From contig CANQTH010000028.1 of assembly GCA_947626795.1 (NCBI GenBank), forward strand, positions 1 through 32,994: a stretch of DNA of 32,994 nucleotides. The letters are read 5' to 3'. Origin of the DNA: an uncultured Lachnospiraceae bacterium. GTDB lineage: Bacteria; Bacillota; Clostridia; Lachnospirales; Lachnospiraceae. The notes under the pieces were generated by a model. It did not search any database and was not told the origin of the DNA. It was given only the letters and a program-made list of their open reading frames with translations. A program made the translations under genes and the position numbers. Shown piece by piece: positions 15,927-23,449 of this stretch. Each line of letters starts with the position of its first letter. Position 1 is the stretch's first letter.

Positions 15927-16286
15927 GAATGATAAGGTTTTGACTGAAGTTTTACCACAAAAATTATTATAAAGTTTTGCCCATTATTGAATGGGCAGCG
16001 GAATGGATTGATGAGGCTTACAGAGTTCTTTCAAAAAATGACAGTATGGTTATTTTAAGAAACATCTTGAATTTATGAAAAAATTAAAACAAAATGCGGA
16101 TTATATTCAGATAGACAAAGTGGATGAATTTTTTGAAAGTTTAAAAGGAGAGCAACAGGGTGAAAGGAAAACAGGATAGATTGACGGTGCAGCAAAAAGC
16201 AGCAGATGGCAGAGATTATACATTGTATTATCTCTTGGTATGTTGGGGAATGTCCTGTTTAAACAATTGACAAAACGCGAGGAAGG
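15927..16286 (+). other. AT-rich decaying intergenic patch with small ORF remnants
   Basis: No intact gene seen. 15944-16078 is open and encodes EWAAEWIDEAYRVLSKNDSM, which resembles the segment after motif IV of DNA N4/N6 methyltransferases (weak). 16075-16179 encodes a 34-aa lysine-rich peptide (MKKLKQNADYIQIDKVDEFF). 16160-16270 is a GTG-started 36-aa frame with AAAGGAG upstream. None can be assigned. Base composition matches the truncated ATP-binding gene to the left. Confidence 0.5.
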
Positions 16287-16405
16287 GTAACGGTTTAGCC
16301 TCAAGAATATGCAAATTTTGCCAATTGGGAATCCGGCCCTTTGCCGAAGGCAAACTTGAAATGAGCCGGATCCCGTAGCTGTGAGGCCGAAGGCTGAACT
16401 GTTAC
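16287..16405 (+). repeat. Dispersed GTAAC element, copy D (stem 1 deleted)
   Basis: Left end GTAACGGTTTAGCC, right end GGCTGAACTGTTAC. The GGACTTTGCA hairpin is missing, replaced by TCAAGAATATGC. Stem 2 has compensating-looking changes: ATCCGGCCC / GAGCCGGAT with the same inner TTTGCC-GAA-GGCAAA. It lies just upstream of the aldolase promoter. Confidence 0.85.
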
Positions 16406-16427
16406 GAGGAAGGCGGGATCGGCTGGC

Positions 16428-16456
16428 TTGACAAATGGGGGAATATCTTATATGAT
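16428..16456 (+). promoter_or_regulatory. Sigma-70-type promoter for the aldolase gene
   Basis: TTGACA at 16428-16433, 17-bp spacer, TATGAT at 16451-16456. Its predicted start gives a leader of about 50 nt to the ATG at 16514. It begins 22 bp after the end of dispersed element copy D. Confidence 0.85.
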
Positions 16457-16513
16457 AGAGACGCTTTACTGATTTAAAGTGCAAAATTAAGGACAGAAAA
16501 CGGAGGAAAAAAG

Positions 16514-17500
16514 ATGGGCAGCGAACAATACGGCAAACGGACCTTGATGGATTATTGCCCCGACATCAAAGTCGTGGACTGCACGATGCGGGATGGCGGG
16601 CTTGTGAATAATTTTGCGTTCACCGATGAATTTGTGAGGGACCTGTACAAGGCGAACATCAAGGCCGGGGTGGATTATATGGAGTTTGGCTATAAGGCGT
16701 CCAAGGAGATCTTCGACCCGAAGGAGTTTGGGAAATGGAAGTTCTGCGACGAGGACGATATCCGCGCCATCGTCGGGGAGAACGACTCGCCGCTTGGCAT
16801 TTCCGTCATGGCGGACGTGGGGCGGTGCGACTATAAGAAGGACATTCTCCCGAAAAAAGACAGCGTGATCGATATGGTGCGCGTGGCGACGTATATCCAC
16901 CAGATCCCGGCGGCCATCCAGATGGTGGAGGATTTCAAGCAGAAAGGGTACGAGGTGACGGTCAATATCATGGCTGTTTCCAAAGTCAATTCCGACGACC
17001 TGGACGCGGGGCTTGAGCTGCTCGGCAGAAGCCCGGCGGACGCCATCTACCTGGTGGACAGCTTCGGCTTCTTTTACCCGGAGCAGATCACGAGGCTCGC
17101 CCAGAAGTACCTGGCGGTCGCGGAAGCGTCCGGCAAGGTGGTCGGGATGCACGCGCACAACAACCAGCAGCTTGCGTTCGCGAACACGATCGAGGCGTGC
17201 CGTATGGGCGCGAGCCTTCTGGACGCGACGGTATGCGGCATGGGGCGCGGCGCCGGAAACTGCTATATGGAAGCGCTCCTCAGCTTTTTGAAGAACCCGA
17301 AATACGATGAGGTGCCGATCATCCGTTTTGTGGAAAAACATATGCTGAAATTGAAGGAAGAGGGCGTGGTATGGGGATACGACATCCCGTACCTGCTGAC
17401 GGGGATCTTGAACAGCCATCCGTCTTCCGCGATCAAATTCATGAAAGAGAAAAGGAGCGACTATTGCAATTTCATGCAGGAGCTGCTTGACCTTGAGTAA
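16514..17500 (+). CDS. Aldolase/HMGL-like (DRE-TIM metallolyase) protein
   Basis: A 328-aa TIM-barrel protein of the HMG-CoA lyase/4-hydroxy-2-oxovalerate aldolase superfamily. The DRE-TIM signature is VVDCTMRDGG (residues 21-29), and the metal-binding pair lies in MHAHNN (His213 and His215). A glycine loop, CGMGRGAGNCYMEALL, follows. These enzymes cleave or form C-C bonds via a divalent metal enolate; the substrate here cannot be named. No dehydrogenase (MhpF-like) partner is adjacent, so a classical meta-cleavage role is doubtful. The ATG follows GGAGG. It stands alone between its own promoter and the tig promoter, whose -35 lies within its last codons. Confidence 0.85.
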   Translation: MGSEQYGKRTLMDYCPDIKVVDCTMRDGGLVNNFAFTDEFVRDLYKANIKAGVDYMEFGYKASKEIFDPKEFGKWKFCDEDDIRAIVGENDSPLGISVMADVGRCDYKKDILPKKDSVIDMVRVATYIHQIPAAIQMVEDFKQKGYEVTVNIMAVSKVNSDDLDAGLELLGRSPADAIYLVDSFGFFYPEQITRLAQKYLAVAEASGKVVGMHAHNNQQLAFANTIEACRMGASLLDATVCGMGRGAGNCYMEALLSFLKNPKYDEVPIIRFVEKHMLKLKEEGVVWGYDIPYLLTGILNSHPSSAIKFMKEKRSDYCNFMQELLDLE

Positions 17501-17516
17501 CGAAGTGTGTTATAAT
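17487..17516 (+). promoter_or_regulatory. Promoter for tig
   Basis: TTGACC at 17487-17492, 18-bp spacer, TATAAT at 17511-17516 with an upstream TGT (extended -10). The -35 overlaps the 3' end of the aldolase gene. The leader to the tig ATG is about 80 nt. Confidence 0.85.
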
Positions 17517-17602
17517 ATCAGAATGACTGTAAGTGGCAGAAGAGAGGAAAAATAGGAAGGACAGAATAGTCGCGTGATTGTTTTAAGGAGGAAGTTGTTT
17601 TC

Positions 17603-18898
17603 ATGAGCGTACAGGTAGAGAATTTGGAAAAAAACATGGCGAAACTCACGGTCGAGGTTCCTGCGGAAACGGTGGAAAAGGCGATCCAGAACGCATATCT
17701 GAGGCAGAAGGGCAGGATCAGCATCCCGGGCTTCCGCAAAGGGAAAGTGCCGCGCGTCATGATCGAGAAGATGTACGGCGCAGCCATTTTTTATGAGGAC
17801 GCGGTAAATGAGATGCTGCAGGACGAGTATCCGAAGGCGGTGGACGAGTCGGGCGTCGATATCGTGTCCCGCCCGACGATCAATGTGGAGCAGATCGAGA
17901 CGGGGAAGCCGTTTATTTTCACGGCGGAGGTCGCGGTGAAGCCGGAAGTGAAGCTGGGCGATTACGTAGGCGTCCAGGTGGAGAAGGCCGACACGGACGT
18001 GACGGAAGAAGAGCTTACGGCGGAAGTGGAGCGTGAGCGTGAGAGCAACGCGCGTATGATCACGGTGGAAGGCCGCGCGATCGAAGACGGGGACACGGCG
18101 GTCATTGATTACGAAGGGTCGGTCGACGGCGTGCCGTTCGAGGGCGGCAAAGGGGAGAACCATCCCCTTGTCATCGGGTCCCATTCTTTCATCGACACGT
18201 TCGAGGAACAGTTGATCGGGAAGAACGCGGGGGACGAGACGGAAGTGAACGTCACGTTCCCAGAGGAATACCATGCGGCGGAGCTGGCGGGCAAGCCGGC
18301 CGTCTTCAAGGTGAAGATCAACGAGGTCAAGTCCAAGGAGCTTCCGGAGCTGGACGACGAGTTCGCGCAGGACGTTTCGGAATTTGACACCTTGGAGGAA
18401 TATAAGGAAGATCTGAAGAAGCAGATCGCGCAGCATAAGGAAGCGGACGCGAAACGCAAGCAGGAAGACGAGGCGATCTCGCAGATTGTGGAGAAGTCCG
18501 AGATGGAGATCCCGGACGCGATGGTGGACACGCAGGTGCAGTCCATGATCGAGGATTTTGAGAGCAGGCTGATGCAGCAGGGGCTTGCCCTTGATCAGTA
18601 TATGCAGATGATGGGGATGACGATGGAGGGGCTGGACGAGCAGATGCGGCCGGAGGCTTTGAAGCGCATCCAGACCAGCCTCGTTCTGGAAGCGATCGCG
18701 CAGAAGGAACAGATCGAAGTCACGGAGGAAGACGTCAATGCCGAGATCGAACGCGTTGCGTCTCTTTATGGCATGGAAGCCGACAAGATGCGGGAACAGG
18801 TGCAGGGAAGCGTGGAAGAAGGCATGAAGAAAGACCTTGCCGTGCAGAAGGCGGTAGACTTTATCATGGAGCATGTGCAGGAATGTGAGAAGAAGTAA
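17603..18898 (+). CDS. tig: Trigger factor (ribosome-associated chaperone, peptidyl-prolyl isomerase)
   Basis: Binds the ribosome exit tunnel and shields nascent chains. The 431-aa length and the three-domain layout are typical: an N-terminal ribosome-binding domain with signature GFRKGKVPR; an FKBP-like PPIase domain at about residues 150-245 (EDGDTAVIDYEGSVDG, VTFPEEYHAAELAGKPAVF); and a long helical C-terminal chaperone arm. AAGGAGG lies upstream of the ATG. It leads into clpP, clpX and lon, the conserved proteostasis cluster. The TAA stop at 18896-18898 lies inside the first bases (GTAACAG) of a dispersed element copy, which ends the gene after CEKK. Confidence 0.97.
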   Translation: MSVQVENLEKNMAKLTVEVPAETVEKAIQNAYLRQKGRISIPGFRKGKVPRVMIEKMYGAAIFYEDAVNEMLQDEYPKAVDESGVDIVSRPTINVEQIETGKPFIFTAEVAVKPEVKLGDYVGVQVEKADTDVTEEELTAEVERERESNARMITVEGRAIEDGDTAVIDYEGSVDGVPFEGGKGENHPLVIGSHSFIDTFEEQLIGKNAGDETEVNVTFPEEYHAAELAGKPAVFKVKINEVKSKELPELDDEFAQDVSEFDTLEEYKEDLKKQIAQHKEADAKRKQEDEAISQIVEKSEMEIPDAMVDTQVQSMIEDFESRLMQQGLALDQYMQMMGMTMEGLDEQMRPEALKRIQTSLVLEAIAQKEQIEVTEEDVNAEIERVASLYGMEADKMREQVQGSVEEGMKKDLAVQKAVDFIMEHVQECEKK

Positions 18899-19040
18899 CA
18901 GTTCAGCCCAGGACTTTGCACTTGCTGCGAAGTCCGTAAGAACGTGTAATTTTGCCGAGCGGGAATCCGGCTCTTTGCCGAAGGCAAACTTGAAATGAGC
19001 CGGATTCCGTAACTGTGAAGCCGGAAGGCTGAACTGTTAC
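18895..19040 (+). repeat. Dispersed GTAAC element, copy E (full length, best terminal repeats)
   Basis: 146 bp with perfect 14-bp terminal inverted repeats, GTAACAGTTCAGCC (18895-18908) and GGCTGAACTGTTAC (19027-19040). Inside are stem 1 (GGACTTTGCA-CTTGC-TGCGAAGTCC, one mismatch), stem 2 (AATCCGGCTC / GAGCCGGATT) around TTTGCC-GAA-GGCAAA, and a small AGCC-GGAA-GGCT hairpin overlapping the right end. It contains the tig stop codon. No coding capacity. It can fold into a closed multi-stem structure. Confidence 0.93.
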
Positions 19041-19048
19041 AAGAAGAA

Positions 19049-19121
19049 GTAACAGTTCAGCCCAGGACTTTGCACTTGCTGCAAAGTCCGTAAGAACGTG
19101 TAATTTTGCCGAGCGGGAATT
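19049..19121 (+). repeat. Dispersed GTAAC element, copy F (left half, tandem to copy E)
   Basis: Left terminal repeat and perfect stem 1 (GGACTTTGCA-CTTGC-TGCAAAGTCC), then stops at GAGCGGGAAT, at the beginning of stem 2. The preceding AAGAAGAAG repeats the last tig codons, so copies E and F look like a tandem duplication rather than independent arrivals. Confidence 0.88.
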
Positions 19122-19183
19122 CAGACAAAAAGATAAGGAATGACGCCCCGCGCGGGGGAGCAAAGAGATAGGAGGGATAGACA

Positions 19184-19768
19184 TTGAGTTTAGTGCCTTA
19201 TGTCGTAGAACAAACCAGCCGGGGGGAGCGGTCGTATGACATTTACTCCAGGCTGTTAAAGGACCGGATCATTTTCCTGGGAGAGGAAGTCAACGAAGTG
19301 ACGGCGGGACTGGTGGTCGCGCAGCTCCTTTTCCTGGAATCGGAAGACCCCGGGAAGGATATCCATCTATATATCAATTCCCCGGGCGGGGTGGTGACGG
19401 CCGGGCTTGCCATCTATGATACGATGAATTATATCAAGTGCGACGTCGAGACGATCTGCATCGGCCTTGCGGCGAGCATGGGCGCGTTTTTGCTGGCCGG
19501 AGGCACGAAAGGGAAGCGGTTCGCCCTGCCGAACGCCGAGATCATGATCCATCAGCCGTCCGGCGGCGCGAAGGGGCAGGCGACGGATATCCAGATCGTG
19601 GCGGACAACATCTTGAAGACCAAAAAACGGCTGAACACGATATTGTCGGAGAACACGGGGAAGCCGTATGAGGTGATCGCAGCAGATACCGAGAGGGATA
19701 ATTATATGTCTGCGGAGGAAGCAAAGGAATATGGACTGATTGACGGCGTAATTACAAACAGAAAGTAA
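19184..19768 (+). CDS. clpP: ATP-dependent Clp protease proteolytic subunit
   Basis: Tetradecameric serine peptidase that degrades substrates fed by ClpX. It is 194 aa, with catalytic Ser98 (GLAASMGAF), His123 ([10 protein letters not shown]) and Asp172 (TERDNYMS). The handle motif [10 protein letters not shown] is present. Translation starts at a TTG (19184) with AGGAGGG upstream; the following [20 protein letters not shown] is the normal ClpP N-terminus, so the non-ATG start is well supported. clpX follows 54 bp later. Between tig and this gene lie elements E and F; no clear promoter was found there. Confidence 0.97.
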   Translation: MSLVPYVVEQTSRGERSYDIYSRLLKDRIIFLGEEVNEVTAGLVVAQLLFLESEDPGKDIHLYINSPGGVVTAGLAIYDTMNYIKCDVETICIGLAASMGAFLLAGGTKGKRFALPNAEIMIHQPSGGAKGQATDIQIVADNILKTKKRLNTILSENTGKPYEVIAADTERDNYMSAEEAKEYGLIDGVITNRK

Positions 19769-19773
19769 GTGTG

Positions 19774-19804
19774 AAGGGACAGAGAGCATATGCCGCTGTC
19801 CCTT
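19774..19804 (+). other. Hairpin between clpP and clpX
   Basis: AAGGGACAG (19774-19782) pairs perfectly with CTGTCCCTT (19796-19804) around a 13-nt loop. It begins 5 nt after the clpP stop and ends just before the clpX ribosome binding site. There is no T-run, so it is more likely an RNA-processing or stability element than a full terminator. Confidence 0.5.
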
Positions 19805-19822
19805 AGTATATGGAGTGGAGAT

Positions 19823-21091
19823 ATGGCAGGAAGATTTAATGACAGGATCCGCTGCTCTTTCTGTGGAAAGGCAGACGGACAGGTACGTAAATTGATAGCG
19901 GGGCCGAACGGCGCGTATATATGCGATGAGTGCGTGGATATCTGCGCGGAGATCATTGAGGAGGAGCTGTCGGAAGGGGAAGACGGCTTTTCGGCGGACG
20001 ACGGGGAAGAGGAAACGGCCATCAACCTGGTGAAGCCGCAGGAGATGAAAGATTTTTTGGATCAGTATGTCATTGGGCAGGACGAGGCGAAAAAAGTGCT
20101 TTCCGTCGCCGTTTATAATCATTATAAGCGGATCCTGGCGCCTGCGGACCTGGGCGTGGAGCTGCAGAAGAGCAACATCCTGATGCTTGGGCCGACCGGA
20201 TGCGGGAAGACGCTGCTGGCGCAGACGCTGGCGCGCATCATCAACGTGCCGTTCGCCATCGCGGACGCGACCGCGCTGACCGAGGCCGGGTATGTCGGCG
20301 AGGATGTGGAGAACATCCTGCTCAAGATCATACAGGCGGCGGATTACGACATCGCGCGCGCGCAGATGGGCATCATCTATATTGACGAGATCGACAAGAT
20401 TACGAGGAAATCGGAGAATCCCTCGATCACCCGCGACGTGTCCGGGGAAGGCGTGCAGCAGGCCCTTTTGAAGATCCTGGAGGGGACGGTCGCGAGCGTC
20501 CCGCCCCAGGGCGGGCGGAAGCATCCGCAGCAGGAGCTGATCCAGATCGACACGACGAACATCCTGTTCATCTGCGGCGGGGCGTTCGAGGGGCTGGACA
20601 AGATCGTGGAGACCAGGATGGACCAGAAGTCCATGGGGTTTGGCGCGGAGATCGCGGATAAGCGGGAGAAGGACCAGGGCGTCATCTTAAAGCAGGCGCT
20701 CCCGCAGGATTTTATCAAGTTCGGGCTGATCCCGGAATTTGTCGGGCGCGTCCCGGTGACGGTTTCCTTAGACGGGCTGGACAAAGAGGCGCTGGTCCGC
20801 ATTCTGAAGGAGCCGAAGAACTCGCTGATCAAGCAGTACGAGGCGCTGTTTGAATTGGACGGCGTGAAGCTGGAATTTGACGAGGACGCGGTGGAGGCGA
20901 TCGCGGAAAAAACATTGAAGCGGAAGACCGGGGCGCGCGGGCTGCGCGCGATCGTGGAGAAGACGCTGATGGACCTGATGTACCGCGTCCCGTCGGACGA
21001 GGCTATCACGAAGTGCCGCATCACGAAAGAGGCTGTGGAGGACAGCCAGAAAGTGGAGATCGCATTTGGCAGTGAGAGCAAGACTGCGTAA
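19823..21091 (+). CDS. clpX: ATP-dependent Clp protease ATP-binding subunit ClpX
   Basis: AAA+ unfoldase that recognises and threads substrates into ClpP. The 422 aa show an N-terminal zinc-binding domain (CSFCGK and ICDEC pairs), Walker A GPTGCGKT, Walker [10 protein letters not shown], the pore loop GYVGED, an IGF-type ClpP-docking loop represented by MGFGAE, sensor-2 GARGLRAI, and the usual C-terminus. The ATG at 19823 ([14 protein letters not shown]) is chosen with GGAG 7 nt upstream; the longer frame from 19790 passes through the intergenic hairpin. lon starts 11 bp after the stop, probably in one operon. Confidence 0.97.
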   Translation: MAGRFNDRIRCSFCGKADGQVRKLIAGPNGAYICDECVDICAEIIEEELSEGEDGFSADDGEEETAINLVKPQEMKDFLDQYVIGQDEAKKVLSVAVYNHYKRILAPADLGVELQKSNILMLGPTGCGKTLLAQTLARIINVPFAIADATALTEAGYVGEDVENILLKIIQAADYDIARAQMGIIYIDEIDKITRKSENPSITRDVSGEGVQQALLKILEGTVASVPPQGGRKHPQQELIQIDTTNILFICGGAFEGLDKIVETRMDQKSMGFGAEIADKREKDQGVILKQALPQDFIKFGLIPEFVGRVPVTVSLDGLDKEALVRILKEPKNSLIKQYEALFELDGVKLEFDEDAVEAIAEKTLKRKTGARGLRAIVEKTLMDLMYRVPSDEAITKCRITKEAVEDSQKVEIAFGSESKTA

Positions 21092-21102
21092 GGGGAGAGG
21101 AC

Positions 21103-23415
21103 ATGAAAGGTGATTACAGGAAAATACCTGCGGTGGCGCTCCGGGGCATGACGATACTCCCCGGGATGGTGGCGCATTTTGACGTGAGCAGGGGCAAGTC
21201 CGTCCGCGCGCTGGAAGCCGCCATGATGGAAGACCAGATCGTGTTCCTGGTGGCTCAGAAGAACATCGAGCGCGAGGATCCGGAAGCCGGGGACCTGTAT
21301 GGCGTCGGCATCATAGCGGCCATCAAGCAGGTGATCAAGCTGCAGAACGAAGTCGTGCGCGTGCTTGTGGAGGGGGAGACGCGCGCGCGCCTGGTGTCAT
21401 TGGAAGAGGACGAGTACCTGCTGGCCACGGTGGAGCTGCCCGACGGCACGGAAGAAGAGCTTCCGGAGGAAGTGAAGGAGGCGATGAAGCGCGGGATCGG
21501 GGAGACGTTCGCCCAGTACTGCCTGCTGAACCCGAAGCCGGGGAAGGAGCTGATCAGGCAGGTGCGCGAGATCCGGGATCTGGACAAGATGCTGGATTAT
21601 ATCGGGAACAACCTCCCGGTAGGGTACGAGAAGAAGCAGAAGATCTTAGAGGCCGAGACGCTGCAGGAACGGTATGAGACGATCATGGTGATCCTGATCA
21701 ACGAGTCGAACATCATACGGATCAAGCTGGAGTTCCAGAGCAAGGTCAAGGAAAAGGTGGATCAGAACCAGAAGGAATACATCCTGCGCGAGCAGATGAA
21801 ATTGATCCGGGAGGAACTGGGCGAGGACAACACCCAGTCGGAGGCGGACCATTATCTGGCGGAGACGAAGAAGCTCAAGGCGGATAAGGAAGTCAAGGAC
21901 AAGCTGAAAAAGGAGATCGAGCGGTTCCAGAACGTCGCCCCAAGCTCCTCGGAAAGCGCGGTGATCCGGGGCTATATCGAGACGATCCTGGAGCTGCCCT
22001 GGAACAAGGCGTCGAAGGACAACCGGAATCTGGAGGACGCGGAACGCATCCTGGAAGAGGACCATTACGGGATGGAGAAGGTCAAGGAGCGTATGCTGGA
22101 ATTTCTGGCTGTGCGGAACCTGACCAGGAAAGGGGACAGCCCGATCATCTGCCTGGTCGGGCCGCCCGGCACGGGCAAGACGAGCATCGCGCGCTCCGTG
22201 GCGCGCGCGCTTGAGAAAAAATACGTGCGCATCAGCCTGGGCGGAGTCCGGGACGAGGCGGAGATCCGGGGACACCGCAAGACGTACGTCGGCGCGATGC
22301 CGGGGCGCATCGCGAACGGCTTAAAGTACGCCGGGGTGAAGAACCCGCTCATGCTGCTGGACGAGATCGACAAGATGAGCAGCGATTACAAGGGGGACAC
22401 GGCGTCCGCGCTTTTGGAGGTGCTGGACAGCGAGCAGAACAATCGGTTCCGCGACCATTACGTGGAGCTTCCGATGGACTTGTCGGAGGTGCTGTTCATC
22501 GCGACCGCCAATTCCCAGCAGGACATCCCGCGTCCGCTTCTGGACCGCATGGAGATCATTGAGGTCAGCAGCTATACCGAGAATGAGAAGGCGCACATCG
22601 CCAGGGAGCATCTGATCGCGAAGCAGATGGAGAAGAACGGCCTGCGGGAAGGCCAGCTCCAGATCAGCAGCCGGGCGCTGGACAAGCTCATACGCGGGTA
22701 TACCAGGGAGGCCGGGGTGCGCAACCTGGAGCGCAGGATCGGGGAGATCTGCCGGAAAGCGGCCCGGGAGATCTACCAGAAGAACAAAGAGAAAGTAAAA
22801 GTCACGGAAAACAACCTGGAAAAATTCCTTGGGAAAGAAAAATATAATTATGATCTGATCAATGAGACGGACGAGGTCGGGATCGTCCGGGGGCTTGCCT
22901 GGACGGCGGTAGGCGGAGACACGCTCCAGATCGAGGTCAACCTCATGCCGGGGAAAGGGGAGTTCCAACTGACCGGGCAGCTCGGAGACGTCATGAAGGA
23001 GTCCGCGCAGGCGGGCATCAGCTATATCCGCTCTGTCAGCGGGCAGTACGGGATCGACAAGGAATTTTTCAAGGAGAACGACATCCACATCCACATCCCG
23101 GAAGGCGCGGTGCCAAAGGACGGGCCTTCCGCAGGGATCACGATGGCGACGGCGATGCTTTCCGCCATCACGAAGAAAAAAGTGCGCAAGGACGTGGCCA
23201 TGACCGGGGAGATCACGCTCCGCGGGCGGGTCCTCCCGATCGGGGGCCTCAAGGAGAAGATCCTCGCGGCGAAGAACGCGGGGATCAGGACTATTTGCGT
23301 GCCGCAGAAGAACCGCCCGGACGTAGAGGAGATTTCCCAGGAGATCAAGAAAGGGCTGGAGATCGTCTTTGTGGAGAATATGGAGCAGGTTTTGGACGTG
23401 GCACTGGTAAAATAG
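21103..23415 (+). CDS. lon: ATP-dependent protease Lon (LonA type)
   Basis: Cytoplasmic AAA+ serine protease for misfolded and regulatory proteins. The 770 aa include an N-terminal substrate-binding domain (residues about 8-200), a coiled region, an AAA+ module with Walker A GPPGTGKTS (about 353-361) and Walker B LMLLDEID, and a C-terminal protease domain with catalytic Ser676 (PKDGPSAG) and Lys719 (GGLKEK). GGGGAGAGG precedes the ATG. There is no transmembrane segment, so this is LonA rather than LonB. A vestige of the dispersed element follows the TAG stop directly, and engB begins 34 bp downstream. Confidence 0.97.
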   Translation: MKGDYRKIPAVALRGMTILPGMVAHFDVSRGKSVRALEAAMMEDQIVFLVAQKNIEREDPEAGDLYGVGIIAAIKQVIKLQNEVVRVLVEGETRARLVSLEEDEYLLATVELPDGTEEELPEEVKEAMKRGIGETFAQYCLLNPKPGKELIRQVREIRDLDKMLDYIGNNLPVGYEKKQKILEAETLQERYETIMVILINESNIIRIKLEFQSKVKEKVDQNQKEYILREQMKLIREELGEDNTQSEADHYLAETKKLKADKEVKDKLKKEIERFQNVAPSSSESAVIRGYIETILELPWNKASKDNRNLEDAERILEEDHYGMEKVKERMLEFLAVRNLTRKGDSPIICLVGPPGTGKTSIARSVARALEKKYVRISLGGVRDEAEIRGHRKTYVGAMPGRIANGLKYAGVKNPLMLLDEIDKMSSDYKGDTASALLEVLDSEQNNRFRDHYVELPMDLSEVLFIATANSQQDIPRPLLDRMEIIEVSSYTENEKAHIAREHLIAKQMEKNGLREGQLQISSRALDKLIRGYTREAGVRNLERRIGEICRKAAREIYQKNKEKVKVTENNLEKFLGKEKYNYDLINETDEVGIVRGLAWTAVGGDTLQIEVNLMPGKGEFQLTGQLGDVMKESAQAGISYIRSVSGQYGIDKEFFKENDIHIHIPEGAVPKDGPSAGITMATAMLSAITKKKVRKDVAMTGEITLRGRVLPIGGLKEKILAAKNAGIRTICVPQKNRPDVEEISQEIKKGLEIVFVENMEQVLDVALVK

Positions 23416-23429
23416 GAACAGTTCAGCCC
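23416..23429 (+). repeat. Dispersed GTAAC element, copy J (vestige of left end)
   Basis: Only GAACAGTTCAGCCC remains, directly after the lon stop codon, then unrelated sequence carrying the engB ribosome binding site. It matches the left terminal repeat and is too short to be sure alone, but the position fits the pattern of the other copies. Confidence 0.5.
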
Positions 23430-23449
23430 CGCGCGGCGAGGAGGGCCAT

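Noticed and set aside
16107-16484. 125-aa minus-strand frame
   Set aside because: Much of it is translation of dispersed element copy D; the same peptide motifs recur wherever the element occurs.
17510-18874. 454-aa open frame on the minus strand opposite tig, and similar long frames opposite lon (22321-23637) and aspS (5423-6430)
   Set aside because: The products are Arg/His/Leu-rich with no domain signatures, and they mirror the codon pattern of well-supported + strand genes; these are antisense shadows of GC-rich coding DNA.
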